Shown here: positions 6,008-8,706 of the stretch, piece by piece | How the letters are laid out: the number at the start of each line of letters is the position of its first letter | How positions within the stretch are numbered: the first letter of the stretch is position 1 | Source of the DNA: Bacteroidia bacterium | Lineage (GTDB): Bacteria; Bacteroidota; Bacteroidia; NS11-12g; UBA955 | Length of the DNA: 8,706 nucleotides | Reading direction: 5' to 3' | NCBI GenBank assembly: GCA_023254645.1 | Contig: JALRLA010000239.1 | Span: 1 to 8,706, forward strand | Notes under the pieces: generated by a model | The model's database searches: none | What the model was told of the DNA's origin: nothing | Seen by the model: the letters and a program-made list of their open reading frames with translations, nothing else | Translations under genes and position numbers: made by a program

Positions 6008-6435
6008 GAGGCCTTCTCCTTCCATTCGGGCAAAGCGGGCAGCCAGCGCTGCATGAGTTTGCCAAAAGCCTTTTCCATGGCAGCATGGTCGATCATTTCG
6101 CTACCCGTGTATATCAGGGCCACCGCTAAGTGCATATCCAAGCGCTCCAACTCGGCATACAATTCGTGTTTGCGCATTCGGTAGACCTCGCGCATCAAAC
6201 GCTTGAGTCGATTGCGATCGACCGCTCGCTTGAACCGGCGCTTGGGGGCTGACAACAAAATCTGAATGCGAGGCCCAGGCGTGCCAGCCGGCAAAACCAA
6301 GACATTGGCCCGTAAGGGGTACTTGGAAACAAAAATGCCGGACTGAAACAGACCGGCAACTATCTTGTCGCTGCACAGCCGCTCGTCTTTGCGGAAAGTA
6401 TACCGCAGGGAGCTGGAGTGCTGCAGATTCGTCAT
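6004..6435 (-). CDS. rnpA: Ribonuclease P protein component
   Basis: The protein subunit of RNase P, which removes 5' leaders from pre-tRNAs together with the rnpB RNA. It has 143 residues, slightly longer than E. coli RnpA (119). The N-terminal [14 protein letters not shown] (11-24) is the usual opening, and the signature [15 protein letters not shown] (69-83) contains the conserved RNR basic motif. The C-terminus has the expected helix with [12 protein letters not shown]. The start codon lies 27 nt after the rpmH stop with no SD. The gene's end overlaps the yidD start by 4 nt. Confidence 0.97.
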   Translation of the reverse strand: MTNLQHSSSLRYTFRKDERLCSDKIVAGLFQSGIFVSKYPLRANVLVLPAGTPGPRIQILLSAPKRRFKRAVDRNRLKRLMREVYRMRKHELYAELERLDMHLAVALIYTGSEMIDHAAMEKAFGKLMQRWLPALPEWKEKAS

Positions 6436-6462
6436 GCTAGGGCAGAAACCCGAACCGCGAGA

Positions 6463-6624
6463 TTAGCCTTTGTGGCTGCGCTCGTCAGATACGGTCAATT
6501 TCTTGCGACCACGCGCACGACGGGCTGCCAATACTCGGCGGCCGTTGGCTGTAGCCATACGCTCACGGAAGCCGTGGCGGTTTTTGCGTTTACGATTCGA
6601 AGGCTGGTACGTACGTTTGGTCAT
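6463..6624 (-). CDS. rpmH: 50S ribosomal protein bL34
   Basis: A very small, highly basic large-subunit protein of 53 residues. It begins [20 protein letters not shown], continues with the family signature [20 protein letters not shown] (22-41), and ends [12 protein letters not shown]. The length and every signature block fit bL34; the C-terminal extension is typical of Bacteroidota. It heads the widely conserved rpmH-rnpA-yidD cluster and has its own promoter with no SD before the ATG. Confidence 0.97.
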   Translation of the reverse strand: MTKRTYQPSNRKRKNRHGFRERMATANGRRVLAARRARGRKKLTVSDERSHKG

Positions 6625-6648
6625 CGCTTTAAATTTTCAAATGGGCTG

Positions 6649-6679
6649 CAAAGTTAACTCAAGCATTTTTCAAATGCAA
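6649..6679 (-). promoter_or_regulatory. Promoter of rpmH-rnpA-yidD
   Basis: On the minus strand: TTG (6677-6679), a 20-bp spacer, then TAACTTTG (6649-6656), an exact -7 match. The ATG at 6624 is 24 bp downstream. A perfect dyad (6663-6677) occupies most of the spacer. Confidence 0.65.
6663..6677. repeat. Dyad inside the rpmH promoter spacer
   Basis: GCATTT (6663-6668) and AAATGC (6672-6677) are perfect 6-bp arms around TTC. The dyad sits between the -33 and -7 elements of the rpmH promoter, where a bound repressor would block transcription. A chance AT-rich palindrome is also possible. Confidence 0.35.
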
Positions 6680-6702
6680 TGCATACTGTCCAAATTTTCA
6701 GA

Positions 6703-6710
6703 GAACTTTG
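6703..6710 (+). promoter_or_regulatory. Weak -7 candidate for the membrane protein gene
   Basis: GAACTTTG has one mismatch to TAnnTTTG and is followed by AAGC and the ATG at 6715, the same spacing as the transporter gene's CTTTG-CAGC-ATG. No -33 element was found at the right distance. Confidence 0.25.
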
Positions 6711-6714
6711 AAGC

Positions 6715-7251
6715 ATGGAAGGTTCTCAGCTCTTTCAACACCGCTCAAGTCTATTTTCTGGAAAACTGTGGATGATCACCCTTATACCCCTGTTGGCCTC
6801 GTTGACCCCCCTTATTTTGACGGCCCACGAACGCCAACCCATTGAAGTCATCCCTCCCATCATCATCTTGGCCTTGGTCTTCGGTTTGATCGCCTACATA
6901 CAGCTGGAATACCGCATCAGTTTTGGCGAAATCACATTCCGCTTTCGCCCCTTCGTTCGTTGGAAAACCGCGCCCTTCAATGATTATGCCGAGGTGCAGA
7001 TCTTGAAGATTAGTCCCTTGAAAGAATTCGGCGGATGGGGACTTCGCTATGGAAGCCGCCTAGGTAAAGCCTACACCAGCCATGGGAAACACATCTTGCA
7101 TTTTGTACCCAAAGACGGGCAAAAGCCCAAATTGATGAGCAGTTGGAAACCGGGTCAGCCCTTCAACTTGAGCATCAAGGAATCGGAACTGGACAGCGTT
7201 GAGCAAGCCTTGAAGGCTACGGGCATCAAAGTCACGCGTCAGACGGATTGA
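6715..7251 (+). CDS. Two-helix membrane protein of unknown function
   Basis: A 178-residue protein with a short polar N-terminus and two hydrophobic helices (about 18-37 and 46-66) joined by a short charged loop (HERQPIE). A basic, beta-rich soluble domain of about 110 residues follows. The stretch LKEFGGWGLRYGSRLGKAY (102-120), then HILHFVPKDGQK, then a C-terminal helix (ESELDSVEQALKATG), resembles small bacterial PH-like domain proteins in which a GWG(I/L)R segment precedes a strand and a final helix. That resemblance is from memory and is not proof. It is divergent from rpmH across a 90-bp gap that holds both start regions, and is followed by its own terminator. The gene is real; the function is unknown. 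Confidence 0.8.
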   Translation: MEGSQLFQHRSSLFSGKLWMITLIPLLASLTPLILTAHERQPIEVIPPIIILALVFGLIAYIQLEYRISFGEITFRFRPFVRWKTAPFNDYAEVQILKISPLKEFGGWGLRYGSRLGKAYTSHGKHILHFVPKDGQKPKLMSSWKPGQPFNLSIKESELDSVEQALKATGIKVTRQTD

Positions 7252-7288
7252 GTGGATGGCCATCGGCGGCAAGCCCAAATCAATAGTT

Positions 7289-7314
7289 GACCTGCCGAAC
7301 AGGTCTTTTGTTTG
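7289..7314 (+). terminator. Rho-independent terminator after the membrane protein gene
   Basis: GACCTG (7289-7294) and CAGGTC (7300-7305) form a 6-bp stem around CCGAA, followed directly by TTTTGTTTG. It lies 37 bp after the stop codon of the plus-strand gene and also separates it from convergent metG. Confidence 0.7.
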
Positions 7315-7320
7315 AAGATT

Positions 7321-7340
7321 GCTTGACCCATTTATCAAGC
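7321..7340. repeat. Inverted repeat just past the metG stop codon
   Basis: GCTTGA (7321-7326) and TCAAGC (7335-7340) are perfect 6-bp arms around an 8-nt loop, 7 bp beyond the metG stop. No T-tract follows on the minus strand, so it is at best an mRNA 3'-end structure. Confidence 0.35.
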
Positions 7341-7347
7341 CTGCGCC

Positions 7348-8706
7348 TTAAGCAACCCCTGCACCGCTGTTGACCGCTTGGTCGGGGCGCATGAAATGCA
7401 GTTTGCCTTCGGCATCTTCGGCCATCAAGATCATGCCTTGGCTTTCGATGCCGCGCATGACGCGGGGCGCCAAATTCGCCAAATACAGCACTTGCTTTCC
7501 AACAACAGCCTCGGGTTCGAAGTGCTGGGCAATTCCACTCAATACCGTGCGTGTCTCTTCGCCTACTTGCAACTCCAACTTGAGCAGTTTATCAGCTTTG
7601 GGAACGCGCTCGCAGTGGTTTACTGTGGCCACGCGTAAATCGAGTTTGGTAAAATCGTCGTATTGAATCATGGGTTTGAAAGCGGGGGTTGTGGGTTGGG
7701 CTGAGGCGGCCGGAGCGGCAGCGGAGGCCGCCAAAGAAGCTTGCAATTTGGCCATTTGTTGCTCGACCAGCTCGTCTTCGACTCGCTGGAACAACAAGGA
7801 AGGCTGAGCGACGGTATGACCAGCCGCCAAGGTTTGGGCCTGGCTCAACCAAAATGCCTTTTTGCTCTCAGTCGATGGCTGAGCATTCAGTTGATCCAGC
7901 AGGCGCTGAGAGGCAAAGGGCATGAAGGGCTCCATGGCCAAGGCGGTGTTGTACAAGATCTGAACCGCGCGAGCCAAGACAGCCGAAGCCGCTTCAGGAT
8001 CTTCTTTGACCTTTTTCCAGGGCTCCAAATCGGCCAAAAACTTATTGCCGTAGCGGGCCAATTCCATCATGGCAAACTGGGCATCTCGGAATCGGTATTC
8101 TTGGATCGATTGAGCGATGGGAGCAATGCGCTTGGACCACAGCTCTTCCATGGACCAGCTGTAATTGCTGGCATCCATCCAAGCTTGCGCCTGTTCGGAA
8201 ACCTCGGGGATAACCCCGTTGTTGTATTTCTGAAGTAGCACCAAGACACGGTTGGCGAAATTGCCCAAAATGCCGACCAATTCAGAATTCACACGGGTTT
8301 GATAATCCTTCCACGTAAACTCCGAATCTTTGGTTTCGGGAGCGATGGCCGTGAGCACATAGCGCAATTCGTCCTGCCTATTTGGGAGTTCTTGCAAATA
8401 TTCGTGCAACCATACCGCCCAATTGCGACTGGTGCTGATCTTTTGCCCCTCTAAATTCAAAAATTCATTGGCTGGTACCTGGCTGGGCACGCAGTAGTTA
8501 TCGCCGCGCACGTGCAACATGGCCGGGAAAATGATGCAGTGAAAAACAATGTTGTCTTTGCCGATAAAGTGAATCACTTCTGAATCGCCGGTCCACCAAG
8601 ACTCCCAATCATCGGGGCGCAACTCGCGGGTTGCCGAGATGTACCCAATGGGAGCTTCGAACCACACATACAAAACCTTGCCATCCGCGCCCTCTACCGG
8701 AACAGG
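7348..8706 (-). CDS. metG: Methionyl-tRNA synthetase (partial, N-terminus outside window)
   Basis: MetRS charges initiator and elongator tRNA(Met) with methionine in the cytoplasm. The reading frame is open to the window edge; 452 C-terminal residues are visible and roughly 230 are missing, including the HIGH motif. Visible parts, numbered from the window edge: the catalytic core YVWFEAPIGYISATRE (13-28), then GKDNIVFHCIIFPAML (49-64), the KMSKS-loop equivalent KISTSRNWAVW (89-99), and the helical anticodon-binding domain with PETKDSEFTWKDY and the NRV helix (about 120-300). An Ala/Pro-rich linker follows (about 318-345). The C-terminal EMAP/Trbp-type OB-fold tRNA-binding domain includes FTKLDLRVATV, KADKLLKLELQVG, RTVLSGIA and SQGMILMA (about 347-452). 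KISTSRN in place of KMSKS is the usual form in Bacteroidota MetRS as far as I know. The gene converges on the membrane protein gene with 96 bp between stops. Confidence 0.97.
   Translation of the reverse strand, partial: PVPVEGADGKVLYVWFEAPIGYISATRELRPDDWESWWTGDSEVIHFIGKDNIVFHCIIFPAMLHVRGDNYCVPSQVPANEFLNLEGQKISTSRNWAVWLHEYLQELPNRQDELRYVLTAIAPETKDSEFTWKDYQTRVNSELVGILGNFANRVLVLLQKYNNGVIPEVSEQAQAWMDASNYSWSMEELWSKRIAPIAQSIQEYRFRDAQFAMMELARYGNKFLADLEPWKKVKEDPEAASAVLARAVQILYNTALAMEPFMPFASQRLLDQLNAQPSTESKKAFWLSQAQTLAAGHTVAQPSLLFQRVEDELVEQQMAKLQASLAASAAAPAASAQPTTPAFKPMIQYDDFTKLDLRVATVNHCERVPKADKLLKLELQVGEETRTVLSGIAQHFEPEAVVGKQVLYLANLAPRVMRGIESQGMILMAEDAEGKLHFMRPDQAVNSGAGVA

Noticed and set aside
5718..6086. 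122-codon minus-strand open frame across yidD and the rpsF promoter
   Set aside because: It is out of frame with rnpA and yidD, both firmly identified, and would run through the rpsF promoter; no family similarity.
5690..6184. 164-codon plus-strand open frame opposite yidD and rnpA
   Set aside because: Antisense shadow of two conserved genes, with no promoter or family signature.
6767..6775. Possible second DnaA box TGTGGATGA, suggesting an origin
   Set aside because: One mismatch, inside a coding sequence, and no cluster or AT-rich unwinding region; two isolated sites do not make an origin.

Overview
The window looks like ordinary chromosomal core sequence from a member of the Bacteroidota, probably near the Flavobacteriales. 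The main evidence is promoters of the Bacteroidota type (TAnnTTTG at -7 with an upstream TTG/TTTG), a LuxE/PaaK-like acyl-protein synthetase, a lipoprotein with an F-x-Y-x-DGDGD motif, and a MetRS with the KISTSRN variant of KMSKS followed by an EMAP-like C-terminal domain. I saw no insertion sequence, phage gene, CRISPR array, tRNA or rRNA. Nothing supports a complete novel system; the interest is in gene arrangement and regulatory sites.

Layout. At 1-484 (minus) is the N-terminal part of an OmpH/Skp periplasmic chaperone, cut by the window edge. A 137-bp gap with two inverted repeats separates it from a small secreted lipoprotein at 622-1140 (minus). That lipoprotein gene overlaps head-to-head by about 26 bp with a LuxE-like acyl-protein synthetase at 1115-2104 (plus). 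This gene converges on a 783-residue RND/MMPL-type transporter at 2141-4492 (minus). A strong rho-independent terminator at about 4521-4552 ends the upstream ribosomal operon rpsF-rpsR-rplI (minus, 4597-5721). Upstream of that operon is a second informational cluster, rpmH-rnpA-yidD (minus, 5798-6624); rpmH is only 53 codons. Divergent from rpmH is a two-helix membrane protein of unknown function at 6715-7251 (plus), followed by a terminator. The window ends in the C-terminal two thirds of metG (minus, 7348-8706).

How the parts fit. rpmH, rnpA and yidD supply ribosomal protein bL34, the RNase P protein and a membrane-insertion accessory protein. rpsF, rpsR and rplI supply bS6, bS18 and bL9. 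The two clusters lie in tandem, and the second has its own well-formed promoter containing a perfect DnaA-box 9-mer. Genes at the head of transcription units lack Shine-Dalgarno (SD) sequences. Three internal genes (rpsR, rplI, yidD) have clear SDs at 8-9 nt. This is notable because Bacteroidota ribosomes largely ignore SDs, through masking of the 16S 3' end by bS21, bS18 and bS6.
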